Part shown: positions 15,272-23,200 of the stretch, piece by piece | How the letters are laid out: every line of letters begins with the position of its first letter | How positions within the stretch are numbered: position 1 is the first letter of the stretch | Assembly (NCBI GenBank): GCA_016928095.1 | Contig: JAFGLL010000050.1 | Coordinates: 1-36,077, forward strand | Direction of reading: 5' to 3' | DNA length: 36,077 nucleotides | Source of the DNA: Thermoplasmatota archaeon | GTDB taxonomy: Archaea > Thermoplasmatota > Penumbrarchaeia > Penumbrarchaeales > Penumbrarchaeaceae | Made by a program: the position numbers and the translations under genes | Notes under the pieces: model-generated | Databases searched by the model: none | What the model saw: the letters and a program-made list of their open reading frames with translations, nothing else | What the model was told of the DNA's origin: nothing

Positions 15272-15348
15272 GCCCCGGTAGGGTAGCCTGGATATCCTGG
15301 AAGCCTGCGGAGCTTCTGACCTGGGTTCGAATCCCAGCCGGGGCACCA
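15272..15348 (+). tRNA. tRNA-Arg (anticodon GCG)
   Basis: The acceptor GCCCCGG pairs with CCGGGGC, the anticodon stem GAAGC/GCTTC encloses the loop CTGCGGA (anticodon GCG, arginine), and the T-arm is CTGGG-TTCGAAT-CCCAG. Discriminator A is followed by encoded CCA. No intron is seen. It is followed by two partial copies of its own 3' end. Confidence 0.9.
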
Positions 15349-15503
15349 TATCCTATCCTTTATACAATATATCAAGCAGGATAGGATATCCGGCTTCGGG
15401 GTTCGAACCTTGGTCCTGGAAGTTTGGAGGTTCCACGGCTCCAAACTTGCAGGTCAGGGAGATCATGAAGTGATCTGCCGAGATCGAATCCCAGCCGGGG
15501 CAC
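15348..15503 (+). repeat. tRNA-Arg-linked unit 1 (157-bp periodicity, three stem-loops)
   Basis: Directly after the tRNA CCA come ATATCCTATCCT/AGGATAGGATAT (15348-15359, 15378-15389), AAGTTTGGAG/CTCCAAACTT (15420-15429, 15439-15448) and AGATCA/TGATCT (15460-15465, 15471-15476). The unit ends with TCGAATCCCAGCCGGGGCAC (15484-15503), identical to tRNA bases 15327-15346. The first stem-loop could also end tRNA transcription. No coding frame is visible. Confidence 0.65.
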
Positions 15504-15682
15504 TCAATTATACAACACTTTTTGGCGTGCCCCTCTATAATATAATGATATACGCAAAATAAGCTGAATAGATGCTTACTTCTTATTTAGCTGGACCTTT
15601 GTGTTTGAATTTGATGGAATCAATGGACAACACAAAGGTCCCAGCCGGGGCACTTGATTATAGGTTAATTACTGGCGTGCCC
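15489..15682 (+). repeat. tRNA-Arg-linked unit 2 (150-bp periodicity) with flanking 44-bp repeats
   Basis: A second unit runs from the 3'-end copy at 15489 to a third copy, TCCCAGCCGGGGCAC, at 15639-15653. Stems are GGGGCAC/GTGCCCC (15497-15503, 15527-15533), AAATAAG/CTTATTT (15557-15563, 15582-15588) and GGACCTTTGTGT/ACACAAAGGTCC (15593-15604, 15630-15641). After both copies 2 and 3 the motif GGGCAC, a 23-base loop and GTGCCC recurs with about 14 of 23 loop bases equal, so copies 2 and 3 are part of a longer 44-bp direct repeat. Confidence 0.65.
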
Positions 15683-15699
15683 AAAAAGAAAAATTCATA

Positions 15700-16374
15700 G
15701 TGCACGGTTCCTTTTCCATTCCCATGGTGGAGATAGAGACGGGCACCCGGAGGATCGCAGATGCGGATCACTTCCGCACTATGACCGCCGCCTTCATCTA
15801 CGACCTCAACGAGAACATAAAAAACCACTGCAACGACCTCTTGGTCCCCTGCGTGGACCTGTACAAGGTACTGGGTTCCCCTGAAAGACCGGATATTCTT
15901 GACCCCGATCTCGCGATAGGGGACAACGCCCACCTGAACCTCAAAGGCCAGGAATGTCTCGCCAGGGCCTTCCACGAGGAGTATTTCAAGGACGCCGACT
16001 TCGACGTTGTCGTCTGCCTGGGGGACTCCCACACGCAGGGGTTCCCGGTTCGCGACAGCTCCAGGAACGGTCTCCCTATCGAGATGGATATCGACAGCCC
16101 CCATCAGTATCCTTACTGGCTCTCGAAATGGACCAAGAGGACGTTCATCAACGAGGGGGTCGCGGGAAACACGCTCTACGGGATGAGGAACCGTTTCGAA
16201 AAGGACGTCCTCCCCCACTTTCCGGACCACTGCTGCATACAGGGGGGCACCAACGATTCCCTTATTGGAACTCATCTGGAGGGATCGTGGGAGGACATGC
16301 GGTCCTTGATAGAAAAATGCCTGGATGCGGGGATCACTCCCGTCGTTGGGACGATACCACCGCTGGGGTTCTAA
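15700..16374 (+). CDS. SGNH/GDSL hydrolase with circularly permuted motif order
   Basis: A 224-residue frame. Residues 1-98 look like the C-terminal half of an SGNH hydrolase, with AFIYDLNENIKNHC, VPCVDLYKVL and the catalytic block V GDNAHLNLKG (Asp75, His78). Residues 99-224 look like the N-terminal half: DVVVCLGDSHTQG (Ser110), NEGVAGNT (Gly153 region), GGTNDS (Asn185) and TPVVGTIPP, then a stop. All four SGNH blocks occur exactly once but in the order V-I-II-III. Start is GTG 15700 or ATG 15724; neither has a Shine-Dalgarno sequence. It may be a genuine permuted enzyme or the junction of a tandem duplication with both outer halves lost. The 5' end lies next to the tRNA-Arg-linked repeats. 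Confidence 0.65.
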   Translation: MHGSFSIPMVEIETGTRRIADADHFRTMTAAFIYDLNENIKNHCNDLLVPCVDLYKVLGSPERPDILDPDLAIGDNAHLNLKGQECLARAFHEEYFKDADFDVVVCLGDSHTQGFPVRDSSRNGLPIEMDIDSPHQYPYWLSKWTKRTFINEGVAGNTLYGMRNRFEKDVLPHFPDHCCIQGGTNDSLIGTHLEGSWEDMRSLIEKCLDAGITPVVGTIPPLGF

Positions 16375-16379
16375 AAAGA

Positions 16380-16598
16380 TCATGTCCTGGGGGTGATGGA
16401 GACCACGTTGTTCCCCCGCAGGATGACGGTCCCCAGCCTTCTTCTCTCTCCGTTGTTCTCCTCCTCGGTCCCCTCGAGTACCATGTTCATGTACTCATCG
16501 TATCCCATGAGCTTGCCTTCCATGATCCTTCCATCCTTAAGCTTGATGGATACCTGTTTCTCGATGCTCTTGTCCAGCAGGTTCAGGGGCGTGGCCAT
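16380..16598 (-). CDS. archaeal Sm-like (LSm/SmAP) protein
   Basis: A 72-residue protein starting MATPLNLLDKSIEKQVSIKL. Sm1 motif: KDGRIMEGKLMGYDEYMNMVLE; Sm2 motif: LGTVILRGNNVVSI, with the conserved Arg-Gly-Asn that binds uridine. Archaeal LSm proteins form hexa- or heptameric rings on U-rich RNA and take part in RNA metabolism. ATG 16598 is preceded by AGGTG and a minus-strand TATA element (AAATATAAAG, about 16644-16653). The loop between the motifs is acidic (GTEEENNGERRR), slightly longer than in minimal SmAP1. Confidence 0.93.
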   Translation of the reverse strand: MATPLNLLDKSIEKQVSIKLKDGRIMEGKLMGYDEYMNMVLEGTEEENNGERRRLGTVILRGNNVVSITPRT

Positions 16599-16699
16599 GT
16601 GTTAACACCTGGAACTCCAGAAGGACCTCTCTTATATGAAACTTTATATTTCTTTGAAGGACCCGATACAGAAAACATCGTTCAACCATGCAGGGATGC

Positions 16700-17338
16700 T
16701 CATTCGTTCCAGTGATGACAGTGAGGGCATTTCCAGGTATACTGCCTTGGATACGGTTTCTTGCACATCCTGCATTTGAACTCCGCGTGGCACATCATGC
16801 ATTTTGTCGCCATTGCCGGAAGGGCAGAACCGCAGACCGGGCAGGTCATTAGAAGACCGCATTTCGTACAAGTGCTGGCGAACTTGCTGATAGGCTCCTG
16901 GCACTGGGGACAATGCACTTCGATCTCCCGGTCGCAGTCCTGGCAGGTCCCGGTGCCAAGGCAAACCTTGCATTTGAAAAAGAGCTTGACCCGTCCCCTT
17001 CCTTTGCATGCCTGACACTTTTTTGTATCCTTGCAGATAGGGCACATTATACCGTAGCTTTCCCTGTTGCGTTTGTAATCTGCTGTCGGATCGGCCCTCT
17101 CCAGAGCTTTCCTCTCCGCATCTTTTGCCGGTTTTAGCGGCTCTTTGAGGTCGAACCCCTCCACTTTGATGGTTTCCGTTACTTCATCCATGTCATAGGT
17201 CTTTGCATCCAGGGACGGTTCTATCACACCGGCTTCCTCTGGGACCTCGAAATTCACCGTAACGGAGAACTCCATCGTCCTTGCCTTCTGAAGCTCCTTC
17301 GTAAGATCGAAGGTTTCCTCCTCTTCGTTCACTCGCAC
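16700..17338 (-). CDS. multi-zinc-ribbon protein with ten CxxC pairs
   Basis: A 212-residue protein. The first 95 residues are acidic (ELQKARTMEFSVTVNFEVP, KVEGFDLKEPLKPAKDAERK). From residue 99 to 207 there are ten CxxC pairs (99/102, 108/111, 123/126, 132/135, 143/146, 157/160, 166/169, 180/183, 189/192, 204/207), enough for five zinc sites. CQACKGRGRVK and CKVCLGTGTC resemble the DnaJ-type CxxCxGxG zinc centre; the rest resembles double zinc ribbons. Function unknown; protein binding or chaperone-like work is possible. It starts at GTG, with TATA element ATTTATACC just upstream, so it may be leaderless. It is upstream of and co-directional with LSm. Confidence 0.75.
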   Translation of the reverse strand: MRVNEEEETFDLTKELQKARTMEFSVTVNFEVPEEAGVIEPSLDAKTYDMDEVTETIKVEGFDLKEPLKPAKDAERKALERADPTADYKRNRESYGIMCPICKDTKKCQACKGRGRVKLFFKCKVCLGTGTCQDCDREIEVHCPQCQEPISKFASTCTKCGLLMTCPVCGSALPAMATKCMMCHAEFKCRMCKKPYPRQYTWKCPHCHHWNE

Positions 17339-17440
17339 CGTATGGTCAGGAGGGTATAAATGGGTACCCGTCTCCCATGGTCCAGGAGTGATTACAACTT
17401 GTAGAAAACAATTAATAAGGGGTCTGTTCTGGGGTGGCCG

Positions 17441-18235
17441 ATGTCCGACCTGATGACATCATTATTACCGCAACCGGGGTGGATAACCTTCGGTCTTGGC
17501 CTGTCCCTCTGCGTCCTTCTCGGGATATATGCCTATTTCAGGAAGGTCCTGGACCTGAAAGCCAGTATACTGGCATCATTGATCGGATTCATCATAATAA
17601 TCTTTGCGGATTTCTTCTGGTTCCTTCTGATCCTCCTTTTCCTGGGGATCTCCTACATCGTGACCATCTGGAAGTATTCTGTCAAGGACAGCAACGGCCA
17701 CTCACAGGGGAACGTCGGGGAAAGGGGAGTGAAGAACGTTCTCTCCAACGGTGCGGTCCCCTTGATGATAGTGCTCACCTCCGGCCTTCTGGACGATATA
17801 TCTGAAGGATTGGCTGGCTTTCTGTTCATGGTCTCCATAGCCATTGCCACATCGGACACCTTTGCAAGCGAGATAGGGATCATGGCTAAGAACCCCCGGA
17901 TGATCACGGACCCCAAGAAGGTCGTGGAACCAGGGATCGACGGTGCTGTTTCGCTCCTTGGCAACGTTGCCGCGTTCGTGGGAGCCCTCCTGATCGGGGT
18001 CACCGGCTATTTCCTGGTAACGGACAGGTTGACGGCCATAGGCCCTCACGGTCTGGAGGCCGGTATCGCTGTATTGATAGCAACCATTGTCATGGGATGG
18101 CTGGGATGCCAGTTCGACAGCTATCTGGGTGCTACCCTCCAGAGGAAGGGTCTTATAACCAACAACATGGTGAACTTCATCACCATCATGTCAGGGGCTC
18201 TGGTCTCCGTTCCTATCTATTTTATCCTAACCTGA
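17441..18235 (+). CDS. DUF92 family membrane protein (VTE6-like)
   Basis: A 264-residue integral membrane protein with about six to seven hydrophobic helices. Conserved DUF92 segments are GNVGERGVKNVLSNGAVP, IATSDTFASEIG, DGAVSLLGNVAAFVGA and GCQFDSYLGATLQRKG. Plant VTE6, a relative, is a phytyl-phosphate kinase; in archaea a polyprenyl-phosphate kinase or lipid-related role is a reasonable inference, not proven. GGGGTGG lies about five bases before ATG 17441. It is divergent from the zinc-ribbon gene. Confidence 0.85.
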   Translation: MSDLMTSLLPQPGWITFGLGLSLCVLLGIYAYFRKVLDLKASILASLIGFIIIIFADFFWFLLILLFLGISYIVTIWKYSVKDSNGHSQGNVGERGVKNVLSNGAVPLMIVLTSGLLDDISEGLAGFLFMVSIAIATSDTFASEIGIMAKNPRMITDPKKVVEPGIDGAVSLLGNVAAFVGALLIGVTGYFLVTDRLTAIGPHGLEAGIAVLIATIVMGWLGCQFDSYLGATLQRKGLITNNMVNFITIMSGALVSVPIYFILT

Positions 18236-18303
18236 GGGTCGTAAAACCGAACCGAAAGGCTATATTGTTCAGGGTGCATACAAGACGCTAGAGGTAGCAA
18301 GGA

Positions 18304-19866
18304 ATGATAGATCTCCCGTATACAAAGAAGATGATACTGGTCGTACTCGATGGTTGGGGTCACAGCGAAGAGGTCGAGTACAACGCCATCAGGCAGGCGA
18401 GGACCCCTCATTTTGATTCCCTGATGGAGAACTATCCCAACCGTTTGATAGAGGCGTCCGGAGAGTTCGTGGGCCTCCCTGATGGTCAGATGGGTAACAG
18501 CGAGGTGGGTCATCTGACGTTAGGTGCCGGAAGGACCATCTATCAGCCACTCGTCAGGATCAACAAGGCCGTGGAGAGTGGCTCCATAAATAATAACGAA
18601 GAGATCCTTAAGGGTATGGAGAGGGTCAAAGCCCGGAACAAGACCCTGCACATCATGGGCCTTACGTCACACGGAGGGGTCCACAGCCACATATCGCATC
18701 TTTTCGGTATTCTCGGGATAGCCCTCGCTCTGGATATAGTGAGGGTCCGTGTCCATGTTATCACGGATGGCAGGGACGTTCCACCCGATTCAGCCCTGAC
18801 GGATATCCAGGAGCTCCAGGAATGGATCCATAGGAACGACAGAAAGGGCAGGATAAAGATAGCGACGCTAATGGGAAGGTTCTATGCGATGGACAGGGAC
18901 CGGAGGTGGGACAGGACACAGATGGCCTACAGGTATTACGTTGTCCCGCAGGAGAGCCGGTTCCGGGACCCTGTCCAGGCTGTGAAGGATTCCTACGATC
19001 GTGGGGAGACCGATGAGTTCATCAGCCCGGTCCAGTTCATTGACGATGATGGCCATCCCCTAGGTCTCGTGGAGCATGATGACACTCTTGTGTTCTACAA
19101 TTTCAGACCGGACAGGGCCAGACAGATCATGAAGGCCTTCATCTACCCCTATTTCGACGGGTTCGTCAGGGACAGGGTCGTTAAGCCCTATTTCGTTGCA
19201 ATGACCGACTACGACGATGCGGTCTACACACATATCGCGTTCACCGAAGAGAAGCTGACCAATACCATCGGAGAGGTCGTGTCATCCAGGGGGCTCAGAC
19301 AGCTGAGGATAGCAGAGACCGAGAAATATGCGCACGTGACGTTCTTCTTCAGCGGCGGAAGGGAGGATCCCTTCACCGGTGAGAACCGGATCCTGGTCCC
19401 GTCTCCCAAGGTGAAGACATACGATCAACGTCCGGAAATGTCCGCCCTGGAGATAACCCATAGGATGGAGGAGGAGCTTGAAGAAGGTTCCTTCGAACTT
19501 GGTGTGCTGAACTACGCGAACACGGATATGGTCGGACATACCGGAGTGATGGAGGCGGCAGTTAAGGCCGTAGAGACCGTGGACAAATGCCTCGGGAAGC
19601 TGGTCCCCCGCGCACTGAGGAACGATTATCAGCTTCTGATCACCGCAGACCACGGGAATGCAGAACACATGTGGAACTACGAGAAGAACATACCTTTTAC
19701 AGCTCACACCACGAACCCCGTCTATCTGATATACGTGGGTAACAGGATAACAAGGGACATGAAGCTCAGGGCAGGTATCGGGACGATCGCGGATATCGGC
19801 CCGACCATCTTGAAGCAGATGGGATTGCCGGTCCATCCATCCATGTCCGGGACCCCCTTCACATGA
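18304..19866 (+). CDS. gpmI: 2,3-bisphosphoglycerate-independent phosphoglycerate mutase (bacterial type)
   Basis: A 520-residue enzyme interconverting 2- and 3-phosphoglycerate. Metal and catalytic motifs are VVLDGWG (Asp16), GNSEVGH (phospho-Ser66), TSHGGVHSH, TDGRDVPP, FRPDRARQ and TADHGNAEH. Length and motif order match the bacterial/plant GpmI rather than the shorter archaeal ApgM (about 400 residues). Some archaea carry this form, presumably by transfer. The gene begins 68 bp after the DUF92 stop. ATG 18304 is preceded by GGTAGCAAGGA. Required for glycolysis or gluconeogenesis in the cytoplasm. Confidence 0.96.
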   Translation: MIDLPYTKKMILVVLDGWGHSEEVEYNAIRQARTPHFDSLMENYPNRLIEASGEFVGLPDGQMGNSEVGHLTLGAGRTIYQPLVRINKAVESGSINNNEEILKGMERVKARNKTLHIMGLTSHGGVHSHISHLFGILGIALALDIVRVRVHVITDGRDVPPDSALTDIQELQEWIHRNDRKGRIKIATLMGRFYAMDRDRRWDRTQMAYRYYVVPQESRFRDPVQAVKDSYDRGETDEFISPVQFIDDDGHPLGLVEHDDTLVFYNFRPDRARQIMKAFIYPYFDGFVRDRVVKPYFVAMTDYDDAVYTHIAFTEEKLTNTIGEVVSSRGLRQLRIAETEKYAHVTFFFSGGREDPFTGENRILVPSPKVKTYDQRPEMSALEITHRMEEELEEGSFELGVLNYANTDMVGHTGVMEAAVKAVETVDKCLGKLVPRALRNDYQLLITADHGNAEHMWNYEKNIPFTAHTTNPVYLIYVGNRITRDMKLRAGIGTIADIGPTILKQMGLPVHPSMSGTPFT

Positions 19867-20006
19867 GCAATTTCATACCCCGAAGACCCGGGAGAAATGA
19901 TCTTTTTTCGGTTGATGGACCGAGATCCTGCAGGTGTTCTCGATGGTAGATCAGGTCCAGGCCGTTTATTCACATGAGTAAATTATATTTATAAAAACCA
20001 ACATCA

Positions 20007-20114
20007 ATGGACGGAACAGTTACCATCCGGTATGTTGGAGGCGATCTGGGCAAAGGACAGGAAAAATGGGTAGGCCAGATGTTTACTGGCACCGAAAAAA
20101 GATACAAAGCTTAA
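20007..20114 (+). CDS. possible leaderless small protein (35 aa)
   Basis: In the 349-bp gap between gpmI and the giant exoprotein gene, an ATG 20-30 bp after a TATA-like AAATTATATTTATAAAA (19980-19996) opens a 35-codon frame: MDGTVTIRYVGGDLGKGQEK and a basic end. Codon use looks coding-like. No family is recognised and no Shine-Dalgarno sequence is present. Otherwise this gap holds only the TATA element for the next gene (GCTTAAAATATG, 20109-20120). Confidence 0.3.
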   Translation: MDGTVTIRYVGGDLGKGQEKWVGQMFTGTEKRYKA

Positions 20115-20215
20115 AATATGTATCCGGTGTTAGGGGCATCAATCCCGCCCATTCCCTTACGGGGCTATCCTATCTCAGTGATCTACCGTGACTGCTGGAT
20201 TAGTGGAGGTATAAC

Positions 20216-23200
20216 ATGAGAAAGAGCCTGGTGATGCTCGTTTTGTTGGCAATGGTAGCCACATCATTATTCGGCGTGACGGATATAACATCTGGGGATA
20301 TGGAGACGACTGTTCCCGGTTATACGGAGGGACCCCTGGACGTGATGGAGGAACCGGTCCAGGATATTATCGGGGGGTTCGAGAATGATGGACCAGTAAT
20401 AGGACCGCAACCGGAGGTCCCGGAATTCCTCAATGAGATCTTCCCCGAAGCTGAGGAAGATATTGGAATGGCGTGGCCCCAGATCGAGGATGAGCTCAGG
20501 GACCCGTCAAGGGGGGCCGTGAACACCTCTACCCTGATCTACATCCTGAAAGCCCCCAAGAAGGTATATTTCAACGATGAGCTCGAGGTCGAGGGACTCC
20601 TGCTCGAGGACAATAACTCCGACGGGGAGAGGAATTCCGGCGATCTACCTATACCAAGGGATTACATCTACCTCCAGTGGGCGGAAGGGACCGATGTGTA
20701 CTTCGAGGCTGACCTGATGACCGAATGGGACAGTCAGGAAGAGAACATGACCGAGGGGAAGTTCTCAATGCCCAGTAAGTTCCTCGGCAACGATACCAAC
20801 CCGATCAAGTTGTATGCAAATGTCACATCCATCTCGGCGAATCCGATAGAGTTGCGTTTATTTTACGCGGGTGTTTGGACCGTAGACGGTGCGAGGTTCT
20901 ACAACATCACGCAGGATATCTACAATTCTCTCTGGGACAAGAAAATTGGGGCAGATGACGATGGCGATGCCTCTGTTCTACAGGGCAACGGAATAGATGA
21001 CGACATGGACGGCGTCATAGACGACGGAGCACCTGGCATCCCCAAGAGCGGATGGCCCGAGGGTGTGGATGAAGAGGATTTCGAATTCGATGCACAGGGG
21101 AACCCTATAGATACGGATGGCGATGGCCTTATCGACGAGGACCCGAATGCGTTCATCGCAAGGAGAGGATTCGAGAAGAGGCTCTACGTGGAGATCTGGC
21201 ATAAAACCAAGACCACGATAGAGGTTATCGGTTCCGATCTGATCGACGTCGGGGACACATTTACCGTAAGAGGGACCATAGAGGATACATCATACGAATA
21301 TACCTTGATGGGTCCCAAGACCATGAGGCTGTTCTGGGACGGTCAACCTGTCGCCGAGGGTGTGGCATTCCCGGTCCCATCCCAGTATTATTCCGAATAT
21401 GAGTTCACTTTCCGGGTACCCGACGGTGCCACCGCCGGACCGCATAATGTGGCAGTGGAGTTCAGCCCTGGGTACAATATCACCAATAACTATTATTTCG
21501 ACCCATCGAACGCAACCACAACGATCCACGTGAGGAGGCCCACCAAGGTGATCTTTGATAACGTGGACCTCAGCTACAAGGTTACATGGGTATACAGGGG
21601 GTCGACCATTTGGATCAACGGATCCATCGTGGACAAGCTCTACTTCGAGAGGGATTTCGTACACCAGGGTCCGAAACTCTCCATAAACGGTGTGGAATAT
21701 GGGAACCACTACAGGTTCAATGTGATGTGGGGGGATGCGATCCAGCCATTCGCCAAGTTGTGGACTGGACAGTTCATCATAGACGATAACGGAACCTTTT
21801 CCATCGAATACGACCTGCCGGCTGGAAGCCAGCCACTTGGTCCGGTGACCGTTCTTGTCGAGACCAATTTTGATGAGAGCCGCTATCAGGACCCGCTGAT
21901 CTATTACTCCAACTCCCAGAACACAACGCAGTTCATGGTCCGTGCCCGCACAGAGCTGGATATCTGGATAGACCAGAACAAGAATGGTCTCGATGATGAG
22001 ACCGAGCAGGACCAGTACGGCAATTCGCTGAATACGTTCATTACAAGAAAGGAGTTCAAGGATGCCAACGGAAAGGTCTATGACTGGAACTATGCCCGTG
22101 TGAGGGGTAGATTGAAGGACCTTTCGCAGTCATCCGGAGCCGTGAAGGTGGGGGTCCCCAACCAGGACATCAAGTTCTACTGGGGGTTCGGTAAGAACTA
22201 TCTGAAGTACATCGAGCTGTCAACGGATTCCAACGGTAACTTCCAGGTGGATATACCCATTTCTGCCAACCACGCGTTGGGACCGGTCCCCATCAGAGCT
22301 TCTTTTTCCACGGACTACTGGACCAATTACTACGATACGTCCACCTATGTCGATACCGACGGGCAGCCATTTTCCGTTGTATCCTTCACCTCGCTATCCA
22401 TAAATGCATCGGTTGCCGTCAAGGGTAAAGAGGTAAGACTGACCGGCTCGCTGCTGGATGATCAGTTGGTTGGAATAGGAAACAGGACGGTGAACATATA
22501 CAGGCTGGACCGGTGGGACGGGAACTACAATTCCCTTTCAGCCGCCGGAGGCCTTGGAACGTTCATCGGGACCGTAACCACCAATTCCATCGGCAAGTAT
22601 ACCTTCACGGAATATACTGTCGAGGAGAGGATGAACGTAGGCTCCGTATGGGTGGTCGCCAAGTTCGTCGGCTCAGAGGAGTTCCCCTACGGTATAGGTG
22701 GTGTAAGATATCTGCCCAATGATGCGTTCATGCCCATCATTTCGACCCCGGACAAGCTGGTGATCACTTCAGAGACCTCGGTGGTACTGGAAACGGTGCC
22801 TGACTATCTCGTAAGGAACGGAGAGGCAAGGATAACCGGTAAGCTCCTGGAATCCTACAGAGGCAGGTACGACCAGACAAGGGGGGTGGCCGGACAGACC
22901 GTGACAGCCTACCTTAAACAGGGGGATGAGGTCTTCAAGATGGGTGCCACGAGGACCAGGAGCGACCCCAACCTTCCCGAGTTCAACGGATACTTCGAGA
23001 TAAAGACCCAGAACGTTCCTTCGAAACTGACCGTGGGAAATGTCGAGGTGATCGTGGATTTCGAGCCAGAGGTCAGTGCAGAGGGTGTTCCCCTTTATCA
23101 GCCATCTAGCAACAGGACACTGGCTGAGGTATGGTCCTCCACCAGGGTCAAAGAGGTATATTTCGGACCCGTGGACCGCTCGGACCCCCAGGACGGAAGA

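Noticed and set aside
15361-15483. A second tRNA gene between tRNA-Arg and its first 3'-end copy, prompted by GGGTTCGAACC
   Set aside because: The T-arm-like motif is not accompanied by matching acceptor, D- or anticodon arms; the segment is better described as stem-loops of the repeat unit.
15348-15682. CRISPR array suggested by regularly spaced repeats
   Set aside because: Only three copies at 150-157 bp spacing, the repeat is a tRNA end, and no cas genes are present.
15658-16383. A 241-residue minus-strand frame opposite the GDSL gene
   Set aside because: It has the Val/Glu-rich composition of an antisense reading, no motif and no start signal, while the plus strand carries clear SGNH motifs.
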